A stretch of DNA of 64,000 nucleotides from CAVQZA01 sp963718355. GTDB lineage: Bacteria > Actinomycetota > Thermoleophilia > Gaiellales > Gaiellaceae. The DNA is taken from positions 124,001-188,000 of the forward strand of contig CAVQZA010000020.1 in NCBI GenBank assembly GCA_963718355.1, read 5' to 3'. The notes below the pieces were generated by a model that was given only the letters and a program-made list of their open reading frames with translations, was not told where the DNA came from and did not search any database. The position numbers were made by a program, and so were the translations under genes. Of the stretch, positions 51,180 to 58,378 are shown piece after piece (the stretch's first letter is position 1; the number at the start of each line of letters is the position of its first letter).

Positions 51180-51395
51180 TCAGTCGTCGTCGTCGAGTTC
51201 GGTCGTGATAGTTGGCGGATCCAGGTCGGTGCGGATCTCACGGATCACCCATGCCACTTCATCGTCTTCCGCCACTTCATGGACAGCCGGATCGAGCGCA
51301 GCGACTGGACCGGTGAGGAAGCCGGACTGAGGCGGGGCGCCTACTTCCTCGATCCTGAGGTCGAAAGTCATTGGATCGTGACGAAGCCACCGCAT
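51180..51395 (-). CDS. hypothetical acidic protein
   Basis: 71 aa if it starts at the ATG at 51395 (alternatives: a longer frame from 51509, or ATG in MTFDLRI). The product is acidic, with EEVGAPPQSGFLTGPVAALDPAVHEVAEDDEVAWVIREIRTDLDPP and a poly-Asp end. No family recognised; divergent from the next gene. Confidence 0.4.
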   Translation of the reverse strand: MRWLRHDPMTFDLRIEEVGAPPQSGFLTGPVAALDPAVHEVAEDDEVAWVIREIRTDLDPPTITTELDDDD

Positions 51396-51511
51396 GTCGT
51401 TGGGGATGAATCCCTCCGGGTGTTCGTGATCGAGCAGATCAGCGTCTGCGACAGCCTGTAGAGATGCCCGTGTCGCGCCGCTGCCCGGGTGCCCATTCGG
51501 ACGCTGCAAGA

Positions 51512-52201
51512 ATGAAGGGCGTGGCTGTCGACAAGGTCATCGAGGCCCTCTATGTGTTGCCAGTTGAGGAGTTCACCCGCGCGCGTGACGAGGCCGCACG
51601 CGAGCTTCGGCAAGCAGGGAAACGTGAGGACTCTGAGCGGGTTAAGGCTCTTCGGAAGCCAACTGTCTCGGCTGCCGCCATGAATCGGCTCGTCCGAGAG
51701 CACCCGCGCGATGTCGATGCTTTTCTGAAGGCAGCGGCCTCCCTGCGCGATGCCCAGTTCGCCGGCAAGGGCGACCTCGCAGTGGCGCGCAACCGTGAAC
51801 GCGAAGCGCTTGACCGTCTGATTCAGGTTGGCGGCACCGATGTCCGCCAGTCACTTCTTGCGGCTGCCGTGGATGACGAGGCAGCACGCGAACTCCTCGA
51901 GGGGAGGCTCGTACGCGAACTCGAACCACGCGGATTCGGCACCCTGGCCACTCATGCGAAACCGGCAGCCGCGATACCGACCACCCGCAAGCGACCTTCG
52001 TCGAAGCCGAAGAGACCTGATGAGCGCGCCGCTCGCGCCAAGCTACGAGAAGCGCAAGAGGCGGTTATTGCTGCCGAGGCCGAGGAACAACAGGCACGGC
52101 GACACTGGATGCAGGCACAGAAGGAACTCGAGCAGGCCCGGGCTGCAGCCGAGAGGGCGCAACGCGACCTCGACCGAGTTCTAAAAGCACCACCCTCTTA
52201 G
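51512..52201 (+). CDS. conserved actinobacterial coiled-coil protein
   Basis: 229 aa from ATG at 51512 (GTG 51521 possible). The N terminus fits a widespread actinobacterial family with ALYVLPVEEFTRARDEAARELRQAG and VKALRKPTVSAAAMNRLVREHP. The middle is helical, then a basic linker (TTRKRPSSKPKRPDERAARAK) and a long Ala/Glu/Gln-rich coiled coil to the end. No enzymatic motif. Function unknown. Confidence 0.75.
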   Translation: MKGVAVDKVIEALYVLPVEEFTRARDEAARELRQAGKREDSERVKALRKPTVSAAAMNRLVREHPRDVDAFLKAAASLRDAQFAGKGDLAVARNREREALDRLIQVGGTDVRQSLLAAAVDDEAARELLEGRLVRELEPRGFGTLATHAKPAAAIPTTRKRPSSKPKRPDERAARAKLREAQEAVIAAEAEEQQARRHWMQAQKELEQARAAAERAQRDLDRVLKAPPS

Positions 52202-52326
52202 GGGCTGGAGACTGCGCAAGAGTCAGCAGCGGCCACATCGGCAGCCATTCGATGCCCTTGAGGAGTAGCGGTTGGGTGCCGATAGGCAAGTAACTGCGGT
52301 TCTACTTTGAAGGGGTGCTCGAACTC

Positions 52327-52380
52327 ATGATCGCCTGTCTTACTGCACGTCGGCTTTGTGGGGTGTTGGGATGCGTGTAG
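52327..52380 (+). CDS. 17-aa leader ORF upstream of the MshEN gene
   Basis: ATG at 52327 with a GAAGGGG site upstream; it ends in TAG at 52378-52380, overlapping the MshEN start at 52371. The 5' flank (52278-52326) is homologous to the 5' flank of the pilin gene (53175-53221), so it may be the head of a former pilin gene or a coupling leader. Confidence 0.35.
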   Translation: MIACLTARRLCGVLGCV

Positions 52381-53072
52381 TGCTGTCTGACTCCCGACAG
52401 TACGTGTCGCTTCGGAACTACTTCTTGCGGCTCGGTGCCTCGGTGGTTTGTGGCGACGGTGAGGCCGTCGACATTGACTTCCCCGATGGGCTGCTTAACG
52501 AGGACGAGAGTCCGGAGATGTATTACGAGACGTGGGCGCGCGCGAATCACGTCGAGGTAGCAACAGCGCCTTCTCGCCGGCCAGACGGTCCCGCTGCGAG
52601 CGAGGATTCATTCAGAGTCGCTACCCGTCAGGCTGACCTCGGTGGGCCGCCGCCCCCGCGGCTTGGCGAGTTGCTTGTCCGGAAGGGTTTGATCACCGAG
52701 GCGCAGCTCTCGCAGGCTCTCGTGGAGAGCCGCCAACGCGGTGATGTTGTCGGGCGGGTCCTGATCCGGCGTGGCTGGGTGTTCGAGTCCGAGCTCGCAC
52801 GGGTGCTGGCTGAGCAGTGGTCGATCCCGTATTGCAATCTTGCCTCAACCGGGGTCGATCGCTCCGCGCTCATGCTGATGTCACCCGAGATCGGTCGCCG
52901 CTACGCCGCCGTTCCCGTCTGCTTCATGGGGAGCGAACTGAGGGTCGCGTTCGCCGACCCCTCCGATGAGGATGCAGTGGGCGCCGTCCAAGCGGTGATG
53001 GCCTTCCCGATCGAACCGGCCGTGGCGGAACTCTCCGACATCGACACGATCTGGCGGTCAGTAGCCGCTTAG
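52371..53072 (+). CDS. stand-alone MshEN (GspE/PilB N-terminal) domain protein
   Basis: 233 aa from ATG at 52371. An N-terminal about 80 residues of unknown type precede a clear MshEN domain at about 100-230: PRLGELLVRKGLITEAQLSQALVESRQRGDVVGRVLIRRGWVFESELARVLAEQWSIPY, then YAAVPVCFMGSELRVAFADPSD. The RLGxxL-x3-G-x13 pattern is the c-di-GMP-binding form in MshE. The ATPase domain is absent. Next to a pilin gene it probably signals to or regulates a type IV pilus or related system; c-di-GMP binding is inferred. Confidence 0.85.
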   Translation: MRVVLSDSRQYVSLRNYFLRLGASVVCGDGEAVDIDFPDGLLNEDESPEMYYETWARANHVEVATAPSRRPDGPAASEDSFRVATRQADLGGPPPPRLGELLVRKGLITEAQLSQALVESRQRGDVVGRVLIRRGWVFESELARVLAEQWSIPYCNLASTGVDRSALMLMSPEIGRRYAAVPVCFMGSELRVAFADPSDEDAVGAVQAVMAFPIEPAVAELSDIDTIWRSVAA

Positions 53073-53221
53073 CCTCGCTCCTGCCGCCAGCGGAGGCGAG
53101 CGTGATTCACGGCTCACGGGCATGAGACGCAAGGACGTGATCCCTCATTCGGGTCATGTGATAAAGGGACTTGCGCCGATAGGAGAGCTACTGCGGTTCT
53201 ACCTAGAAGGAGCACCAACTC

Positions 53222-53608
53222 ATGACTTCAAGTCTGCGGCAACGCCTCGCTCGCGAGGAGAGTGGTTTCACTCTGATCGAGCTTCTTGTCGTGATCATCA
53301 TCCTCGGCATCCTGCTCGCGATCGCGATCCCCTCCTATCTCAGCTTCCGCACCCGGGCAAACGTCTCGGCTGCCAAGGCAAACGTCCGTGCAGCCGTTCC
53401 GGGGATGGAAGGCTTCAATGCCGACCACTCCACCGGCTACACCGGCGTCACGCTGACGAAGCTCCAGCAGAGCTACGACCAGGGGATCAAGAACATCAAG
53501 ATCGTCCGCGCGACCAGCACCAGCTACTGCATTCAGAACACTACCCCGGGCACCGTCACCTACCACAAGGGCGGCCCGAACGGCGACATCGTTTCGGGCG
53601 TTTGCTAG
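53222..53608 (+). CDS. type IV pilin-like protein
   Basis: 128 aa with AGAAGGAG upstream. A class III/type IVa signal is present: EESG-FTLIELLVVIIILGILLAIAIPSYLSF, cleaved after Gly by prepilin peptidase, with Glu at +5. The globular part is short, with two Cys (SYCIQNTT and SGVC-end) that may form the D-loop disulfide. Assembly and peptidase genes are not in the window, so it depends on a core machinery. Confidence 0.95.
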   Translation: MTSSLRQRLAREESGFTLIELLVVIIILGILLAIAIPSYLSFRTRANVSAAKANVRAAVPGMEGFNADHSTGYTGVTLTKLQQSYDQGIKNIKIVRATSTSYCIQNTTPGTVTYHKGGPNGDIVSGVC

Positions 53609-53637
53609 CGGTGCCGGGTACCTCATTGGGCTCGCGA

Positions 53638-53820
53638 ATGATCCGTTATCGCTTCGAATTCGTCGGCGTACGCCCACTACCCACGCCTGCGTTCGTTATC
53701 CGAGACCTGCCCGTCGTCGCGGGCGCAATCGAGCTCTACAGGGCCCAGCCGTTCCTCGTCGAGTCCGTCGATGAAACAGCCGACCCGCCCGTTGCCATCC
53801 TCCGAAAGGTACGCAGCTAG
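53638..53820 (+). CDS. 60-aa protein downstream of the pilin
   Basis: Starts 29 nt after the pilin stop. MIRYRFEFVGVRPLPTP... ends VESVDETADPPVAILRK; paralogue of 47935-48117. Small, predicted beta-rich, no signal. Placement suggests a pilus-linked role for this copy, but the other copy has no pilin neighbour. Confidence 0.65.
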   Translation: MIRYRFEFVGVRPLPTPAFVIRDLPVVAGAIELYRAQPFLVESVDETADPPVAILRKVRS

Positions 53821-53863
53821 CTGCGCCAAACGGAGTCGACGACCCAATAACAGGAATTACAGA

Positions 53864-53904
53864 GTGGGCACGGGAGCCGCGCCGCACGCGGCTCCCGTGC
53901 CCAC
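53864..53904. terminator. 18-bp perfect hairpin after the pilin locus
   Basis: GTGGGCACGGGAGCCGCG / CGCGGCTCCCGTGCCCAC with loop CCGCA. It lies between the convergent pilin unit and the 94-aa gene, so it can end both transcripts. Confidence 0.75.
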
Positions 53905-53936
53905 GTCTGCGCCCAGTTAGCGTCCGATCGTCCGAA

Positions 53937-54221
53937 CTAGTCCTTCATGCGGAACGCAACCTCGTACTTTGAGACCGAAGTTCGCTGGCCAGGGGTATCG
54001 TCAGCGGGCATCGCGCTGAGTGCCGCGTCGCCGCGTTCGTAGTCGCTTTCGGTCTCGAAGAACACGATAGCCAGCGATTTCTCAGCTTCAGGATCGTGGA
54101 GGATGACGATCTCCGTGGCCGGCACGTCCTCAGGGCGCTCGCTGCCCTCCATCCGGCTTCGCATCTCCGCCATACGCTCACTACTGACGTTGTCGAAACC
54201 CACTACCCGTGCGAAAGCCAT
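53937..54221 (-). CDS. conserved small protein, dimeric alpha-beta barrel type
   Basis: 94 aa with GGGAGG upstream of ATG 54221. Sequence MAFARVVGFDNVSSERMAEM and ATEIVILHDPEAEKSLAIVFFETESDYERGDAALSAMPADDTPGQRTSV matches a small actinobacterial family I recall, with a ferredoxin-like alpha+beta fold as in ABM monooxygenase-like proteins. Function unknown. Confidence 0.8.
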   Translation of the reverse strand: MAFARVVGFDNVSSERMAEMRSRMEGSERPEDVPATEIVILHDPEAEKSLAIVFFETESDYERGDAALSAMPADDTPGQRTSVSKYEVAFRMKD

Positions 54222-54330
54222 ACCTACCTCCCTGTAGAGAGTCGGATCGACTCAACGGGCGGATCCTAGGCATGAGGTGACCCCGGGATCTAGAGCCGGC
54301 CACTCCGCCGAGCTGTGAGAACATACGTTC

Positions 54331-54681
54331 GTGTCCGCGCAGGGCTCCCCACTGACCCGCTTCCGCCGCGCGATCCAACAAGGCTCGCTACTGCTCGCGA
54401 TCGTCTCGGCGAAGGAATGCGGCCGTCTTGACCTCGGCGACGCGCTCTCCCTCGTTGAACTCATGGCTGCTCAGCGAGATGACCTCTACGAGAAGGCCGC
54501 ACTGAGATGGCATGCTCGCTTCGAGCAAGAGGTGTCGGGCTTATCGCTCGAGGAGTCAACGCTCGCGCTGAGCGCGCTCCTTGCCCTGCGACGAGTCCCT
54601 GACGACGGAACTGCGAACGAAGCGCTGAGCTTGCTACTCAGCCGTCACCATCTACGGCCGGCGCGCGTTGTTCATGTTTGA
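54331..54681 (+). CDS. conserved hypothetical helical protein
   Basis: 116 aa from GTG at 54331. All-helical with RFRRAIQQGSLLLAIVSAKECGRLDLGDALSLVELMAAQRDDLYEKAALRWHARFEQE; a pattern found in small actinobacterial proteins (family remembered, not named). No signal peptide. Unknown function. Confidence 0.7.
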   Translation: MSAQGSPLTRFRRAIQQGSLLLAIVSAKECGRLDLGDALSLVELMAAQRDDLYEKAALRWHARFEQEVSGLSLEESTLALSALLALRRVPDDGTANEALSLLLSRHHLRPARVVHV

Positions 54682-55561
54682 GGCAGGGAGGCCAGAGCGA
54701 GGTCTCGGTGCCTCCGAACTAGTCCGGAGTCGGGAGGGATAGAAGGAACACGGCCGGCCTGATTGCCCGGGATGACGGGAAGGAAGAGAGGAACCGTCAC
54801 CCCGGGGATCATGCAAGTCCCGGGGCCTCGTTAGAGACCCCGGGGGCGACAGCCGCCCGGCTGTGGCAGATGAGCGCTACCCGGAAAAGCCGGTGGCTAA
54901 TCAGTACGGGGGAGCGCTCTGCGGGGATCCCCACCTCCGCCGCGCTCCCCCGTACAGCGCGAGACGCCCGGGCCCCCGGAACGTCACGCGCAGAATGGGT
55001 TACCCCAAAACAGCGGGCGCGCAACCCCGTTGGGGGCTATTGCTGCCCTGGAATCACCGCTCGGCCGGGCTGGTACAACAGCGCGGAAAGCTCGGCCAGA
55101 GGGTCTGATGCCTACCGGCCGAGCATGCGGTGCGAGGACACCGTTCCGCGAGTCGGCAACCGCTTGGGGGGACAAGCGCCGCAGCCGACGGCGCGACACT
55201 AAAACGCGGCTCGTCGGAATGCAACGAGCGAAACGAACTGCCTCAGAAAGGCGAATGGCCCGGGCGGAGCAGGAGTTACCGACCCGGGTCACTCGCTTGA
55301 GCCAGACGCCCCCGCGCTGACCCTTCATGACGTACACCGCACGATACGACCGAAGGCACGTGAATGGATTGCCGGTAATCGCCCTGTTCCCATCGGGCCT
55401 CGGATCGTTCCCCAACGCATGCATTAGGGTCGACTGACCGACGGAACCACAGGACTGTCGGACTGCGGAGCGGCGATGCGCACACTCGCCTTGTTGCCCG
55501 GCCAAGCGTCTCGCACCTTGTCTCGGCCGGGCACTCCGCGTGCAACTAGACCCGCCACCCC
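54682..55561. other. gene-poor, hairpin-rich region
   Basis: No credible coding frame. Besides the 54904 structure it has a near-palindrome CTCCGAACTAGTCCGGAG (about 54713-54731) and a CCCCGGG / CCCGGGG hairpin near 54801-54826. It may be non-coding RNA, a regulatory region or decayed phage/ICE sequence. Confidence 0.45.
54904..54955. repeat. two-tier inverted repeat (14-bp outer stem, inner palindrome)
   Basis: GTACGGGGGAGCGC (54904-54917) pairs with GCGCTCCCCCGTAC (54942-54955). The 24-nt interior contains the palindrome GGGGATCCCC. No flanking gene explains it as a terminator. Confidence 0.8.
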
Positions 55562-55751
55562 TTGCTGTTTCGCCTCATCGGCCGTTACGCCCGCGAGTCC
55601 GTTCGGACGGTCGACGTTGATGTTGACGCCGACTCCGTCCAGGTTGGCGCACTGATCCCGGATACCGAGCCGGAAAAGGCTTGGCGGGTCACCTCTATTC
55701 GGCCGGGGGGACGATCCGCCGACGATTTACGCCGAACTCATCGACACTTAG
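55562..55751 (+). pseudogene. 62-aa ORF with a single-base frameshift in a G6 run
   Basis: TTG at 55562 opens LLFRLIGRYARESVRTVDVDVDADSV ... EKAWRVTSIRPG; after removing one G from GGGGGG (55705-55710) the frame continues DDPPTIYAELIDT to TAG at 55749-55751. A fragment with DDPPTIYTEVIGI at about 56500-56547 looks like a second decayed copy. A sequencing error in the homopolymer is possible. Confidence 0.35.
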
Positions 55752-55850
55752 GCCACGGCTGGGCGTCCTTTGGGGAAGCCCTTGTTCCGTCCGCCGTGGG
55801 GTGAGTAGGGGCGCTCCACTTCTGATCGTGGATGCGCGAGAATTGCCGTC

Positions 55851-56120
55851 GTGCGTGCTCTCAAGAGTTACCGGTACTCGTCGGGGTTTAGCCCGTCGGG
55901 AGGGCTCGACTCCGAGGCATGGCGTACCCATCTGTGGCGCGAAGTAGCACTGGTTGGCGGCCATGACCTTGAGTTCAACGAGATGCACGGGGGTGTCGAG
56001 GCGGTCTTTACTGTCCCGGCCCGCGATGGGCCTGATGCGTTCGGCATCGGTGAGAAGGTCATGCGGGCTGTCAGTCCGGGCGGTCTTTGGTTCGGGGCAA
56101 GCCGAGCTGTGGCCTTATAG
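55851..56120 (+). CDS. hypothetical small protein
   Basis: 89 aa from GTG at 55851; GAGAAT at 55838-55843 is 7 nt upstream, so leaderless expression is possible. The product has an alpha/beta pattern (TVPARDGPDAFGIGEKVMRAVSPGGLWFG). No family recognised. Confidence 0.5.
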   Translation: MRALKSYRYSSGFSPSGGLDSEAWRTHLWREVALVGGHDLEFNEMHGGVEAVFTVPARDGPDAFGIGEKVMRAVSPGGLWFGASRAVAL

Positions 56121-56718
56121 CGGATAGTTCGCCCGGAGCCGCACGATCCGTTGATGACGCCGGCCGGGCACTCCGCGCGAAAGTAGACTCGCCGCCCCGA
56201 CGAGCGCCCGTAGCCGGGGGAAACCAGGTCCTGACGGTGCTTAAACTTGCGGCTGGACGAGCAACCAGGGTCCCCGAACAGTGGTCCGCACACCCGCAAC
56301 GCCCTCCCTGAGCATGAGGTTCGCCGCATAGCCGCGCGCCGTGTGTACAGACATCGCTTGGGTTCCCATAAGCTGACTCTCCGCGCCCTCGTCGCGAGCC
56401 GCGTAAACCGCTTCCCGGACACTAAGAAGGCTTGCCGCAGCCTTCACGAGTTAGTCGCCGCCGCAGTTTGCACGCCCCCATCGTAAGCGTCGAATCCGGG
56501 ACGGCGACGACCCACCGACGATCTACACCGAAGTCATCGGCATCTGACGCGAGACGCCGTTGCCCTCCGGCGCCCCGCAAACCCAGGCTAGCGGACGGCG
56601 CGCGCGTTCAAACGTCGAGGATCGTCCGAAGTACCGCCAACGTACCGATCGGGATTGTCCACCTTAGACCTCTCTTCTTTGTCATCCGGAATTCAACTCG
56701 CTCCTTCCTGATCGAGCC
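56121..56718. other. stretch without a supported gene
   Basis: Contains the fragment similar to the 55562 pseudogene and a second GGCCGGGCACTCCGCG-type segment (about 56162) also seen near 55525, so part of the region is a decayed duplication. No intact gene seen. Confidence 0.4.
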
Positions 56719-56967
56719 TTAGCAGGTCGTGTGGTTAATCTGGCAGAGCTTGATCAGCTGTACTTGAAGGCCATCGACTTCGGTTCGAACCTGGGCGATT
56801 TGGCCGGACAGTGTGCCTGGGGTTCCGACGTATGGGTTCCCGATCTTGTCCTGCACGTTCTTGACTCCGAGCCAGGTGAGGTACGGGTAGTTCGCGCTGG
56901 TCGCAGCGAAGGCGGTCGTGCCAAGGCCGAGCGCGAAACCCGCGATGAGGGCTGCCACAGTCCGCAT
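56719..56967 (-). CDS. small secreted protein
   Basis: 82 aa with AAAGGAG upstream of ATG 56967. Signal peptide MRTVAALIAGFALGLGTTAFA. The mature part has a helical segment (IAQVRTEVDGLQVQLIKL) and two Cys near the end (LCQINHTTC). Last gene before the island's right end. Unknown function. Confidence 0.65.
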   Translation of the reverse strand: MRTVAALIAGFALGLGTTAFAATSANYPYLTWLGVKNVQDKIGNPYVGTPGTLSGQIAQVRTEVDGLQVQLIKLCQINHTTC

Positions 56968-57043
56968 CAGAGAGTCTCCTTTCGCGAAAGGCGAGAAGGG
57001 GCGACTCTAATTCCGATGTGCACAGCGCGCCAACCGGGGGATC

Positions 57044-57082
57044 GGGGTTTGGGCACTACCTGGGTTCTGCTGCCCAAACCCC
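57044..57082. repeat. 12-bp perfect inverted repeat near the right end
   Basis: GGGGTTTGGGCA / TGCCCAAACCCC with a 15-nt loop, inside the gene-free 57-57.17 kb stretch. Confidence 0.65.
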
Positions 57083-57168
57083 ACCGAATCCGCCCGAATC
57101 GGCGGCAATTCTGCCCAGTATGGTTGATCCGGTAAGGCCCTGAAAGTGGCTTAACCATGCGGGTCACG

Positions 57169-57199
57169 AAGCGGGACGACCCGTTTGGCCGTCCCGCTT
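57169..57199 (+). terminator. hairpin at the island's right edge
   Basis: AAGCGGGACG / CGTCCCGCTT, 10 bp with an 11-nt loop, ending TTT. The right arm overlaps the first bases of the 46-bp att repeat. Confidence 0.6.
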
Positions 57200-57241
57200 T
57201 GGGAGCAGGGGGTCGCGAGTTCGAATCTCGCCGTCCCGACT
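57196..57241 (+). repeat. attR: 46-bp copy of the 3' part of tRNA-Pro
   Basis: Identical to 28802-28847. The 5' half of the tRNA is absent here, so it is not a second gene. Confidence 0.9.
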
Positions 57242-57245
57242 GCGC

Positions 57246-57437
57246 TCAGCGCGGCGTCTGGCGCTCGCCCGGCTGCTCGATTCGCGTCAGCTCATGGCGC
57301 CCGGGCTCGAACGAAGTGCCGTCCCAGACATCGTGGATCGAGCGAGCCAGCCGGGCGGCCGTGCGACGCAGCGGGCCGAAGTCGAGCCGGCGCCGCCTCG
57401 CGCGTGCCTGGGGGATGGATGTCGTCTGCGTATTCAT
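57246..57437 (-). CDS. possible small basic protein beside attR
   Basis: 63 aa from ATG at 57437; basic N-terminal half (RARRRRLDFGPLRRTAARLARSIHDVWDG). It would be the ancestral neighbour of tRNA-Pro before the island inserted. Weak support, no family recognised. Confidence 0.35.
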   Translation of the reverse strand: MNTQTTSIPQARARRRRLDFGPLRRTAARLARSIHDVWDGTSFEPGRHELTRIEQPGERQTPR

Positions 57438-57487
57438 GGCCTCATGACGCACCGGCTCGCCGTTTTCTTCCGGGCTACGCTTGCCGG

Positions 57488-58120
57488 ATGGACTGGGTGA
57501 CGATCTCCGCGCTCGCGACCGCGTTCGGGACGCTCGTGCTCGCGTTCGCGACCTTCGCCTCGGTGAAGTCCGCGAACCGCGCGGCCCGCGTGGCCGAGAC
57601 GGCGCTCTTTGCCGGACTGCGGCCTTTGCTCGTTCCGTCGCGGCTCGAGGATCCCGAACAGAAGGTCGGCTTCGCCGATCAGAAGTGGTTCAAGGTGGCG
57701 GGCAGCGAGGCGGCGGCAGAGGCGACTGACGAGGCGATCTACCTCGTGATCTCGCTCCGGAACCCGAGCTCGGGGATTGCGCTGCTCCACGGCTGGCGGC
57801 TGTACGTGGGCCACGGGTCCGGCTTCGACGGTCAGCCGGACGCGGAGACGTTCTCGCGGCTGACCCGCGACATCTACATCGCCGCCGGCGACATCGGCTT
57901 CTGGCAAGGCGCCTTTCGCGATCCGAGCGCACCCGAGTTCGCCCCCGTACGAGAGGGGATCGAGGCGCACAGCCCGCTCACGGTCGACCTGCTCTACGGC
58001 GACGTCGAAGGGGGCCAGCGGATCATCAGTCGCTTCCTGCTCACTCCGAGGTCGGGAGGAGGCACCTTCGTCGTCTCCGTCGGGAGACACTGGAATGTCG
58101 ATCGGCCGAACCCTCGCTAG
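57488..58120 (+). CDS. membrane-anchored hypothetical protein
   Basis: 210 aa from ATG at 57488, with TACGCT (57476-57481) 6 nt upstream. An N-terminal hydrophobic segment (WVTISALATAFGTLVLAFATFASV) is followed by a beta-rich soluble part (ATDEAIYLVISLRNPSSGIALLHGWRLYVG). Such proteins are common in actinobacteria; function unknown. Overlaps the convergent gene by 4 nt. Confidence 0.75.
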   Translation: MDWVTISALATAFGTLVLAFATFASVKSANRAARVAETALFAGLRPLLVPSRLEDPEQKVGFADQKWFKVAGSEAAAEATDEAIYLVISLRNPSSGIALLHGWRLYVGHGSGFDGQPDAETFSRLTRDIYIAAGDIGFWQGAFRDPSAPEFAPVREGIEAHSPLTVDLLYGDVEGGQRIISRFLLTPRSGGGTFVVSVGRHWNVDRPNPR

Positions 58121-58353
58121 GCGAGGTAGTACGCGGCCAGCGCGAGGCCGAGCATCAGGAGGAAGATCGGCACCAGGAAGAGGACGATCCCGAGAATCGC
58201 GATGAACGGCGTCTCGCCGCTCTCGCCTTCCTGCTCGACCTCGTGGAGATGGTGCGCCTCGGCCTCGACGTTGCGCACCGGATGCGCGAGCCACTTCCAG
58301 GCGCGCCGATAGTGGCCACCCGCGCGTTTCGTCGCATCGGCTCCGGTGCCCAT
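58117..58353 (-). CDS. small membrane protein
   Basis: 78 aa. Basic/His-rich N-terminal part (HYRRAWKWLAHPVRNVEAEAHHLHEVEQEGESGE) and one or two C-terminal membrane segments (FIAILGIVLFLVPIFLLMLGLALAAYYLA). Divergent from the ABC transporter genes. Unknown function. Confidence 0.7.
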   Translation of the reverse strand: MGTGADATKRAGGHYRRAWKWLAHPVRNVEAEAHHLHEVEQEGESGETPFIAILGIVLFLVPIFLLMLGLALAAYYLA

Positions 58354-58378
58354 CGAAGAGCAATGTAGCTTGCCTGGC

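Larger units (their letters stand above)
28848..57241. mobile_element. tRNA-Pro-integrated genomic island (about 28.4 kb)
   Basis: The segment is bounded by a complete tRNA-Pro on the left and a 46-bp perfect copy of its 3' part on the right. Cargo includes an ArsR-led operon, an IS element, pseudogenes, a collagen-like protein, a solo Cas1, an arylsulfatase, a type IV pilin locus and many small orphan genes, in contrast to the housekeeping genes outside. No intact integrase, relaxase or phage structural gene was recognised, so it is probably a decayed or non-autonomous element. It carries a paralogue of a core gene (48922-50160 versus 60054-61838). Confidence 0.85.

Noticed and set aside
53122..53637. 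Long plus-strand ORF covering the pilin in another frame
   Set aside because: It is a shadow; only its end, the 60-aa gene at 53638, is supported by a paralogue.
57196..57241. Second tRNA-Pro gene
   Set aside because: Only the anticodon arm through the 3' end is present; the acceptor 5' strand and D arm are missing, so it is an att repeat.
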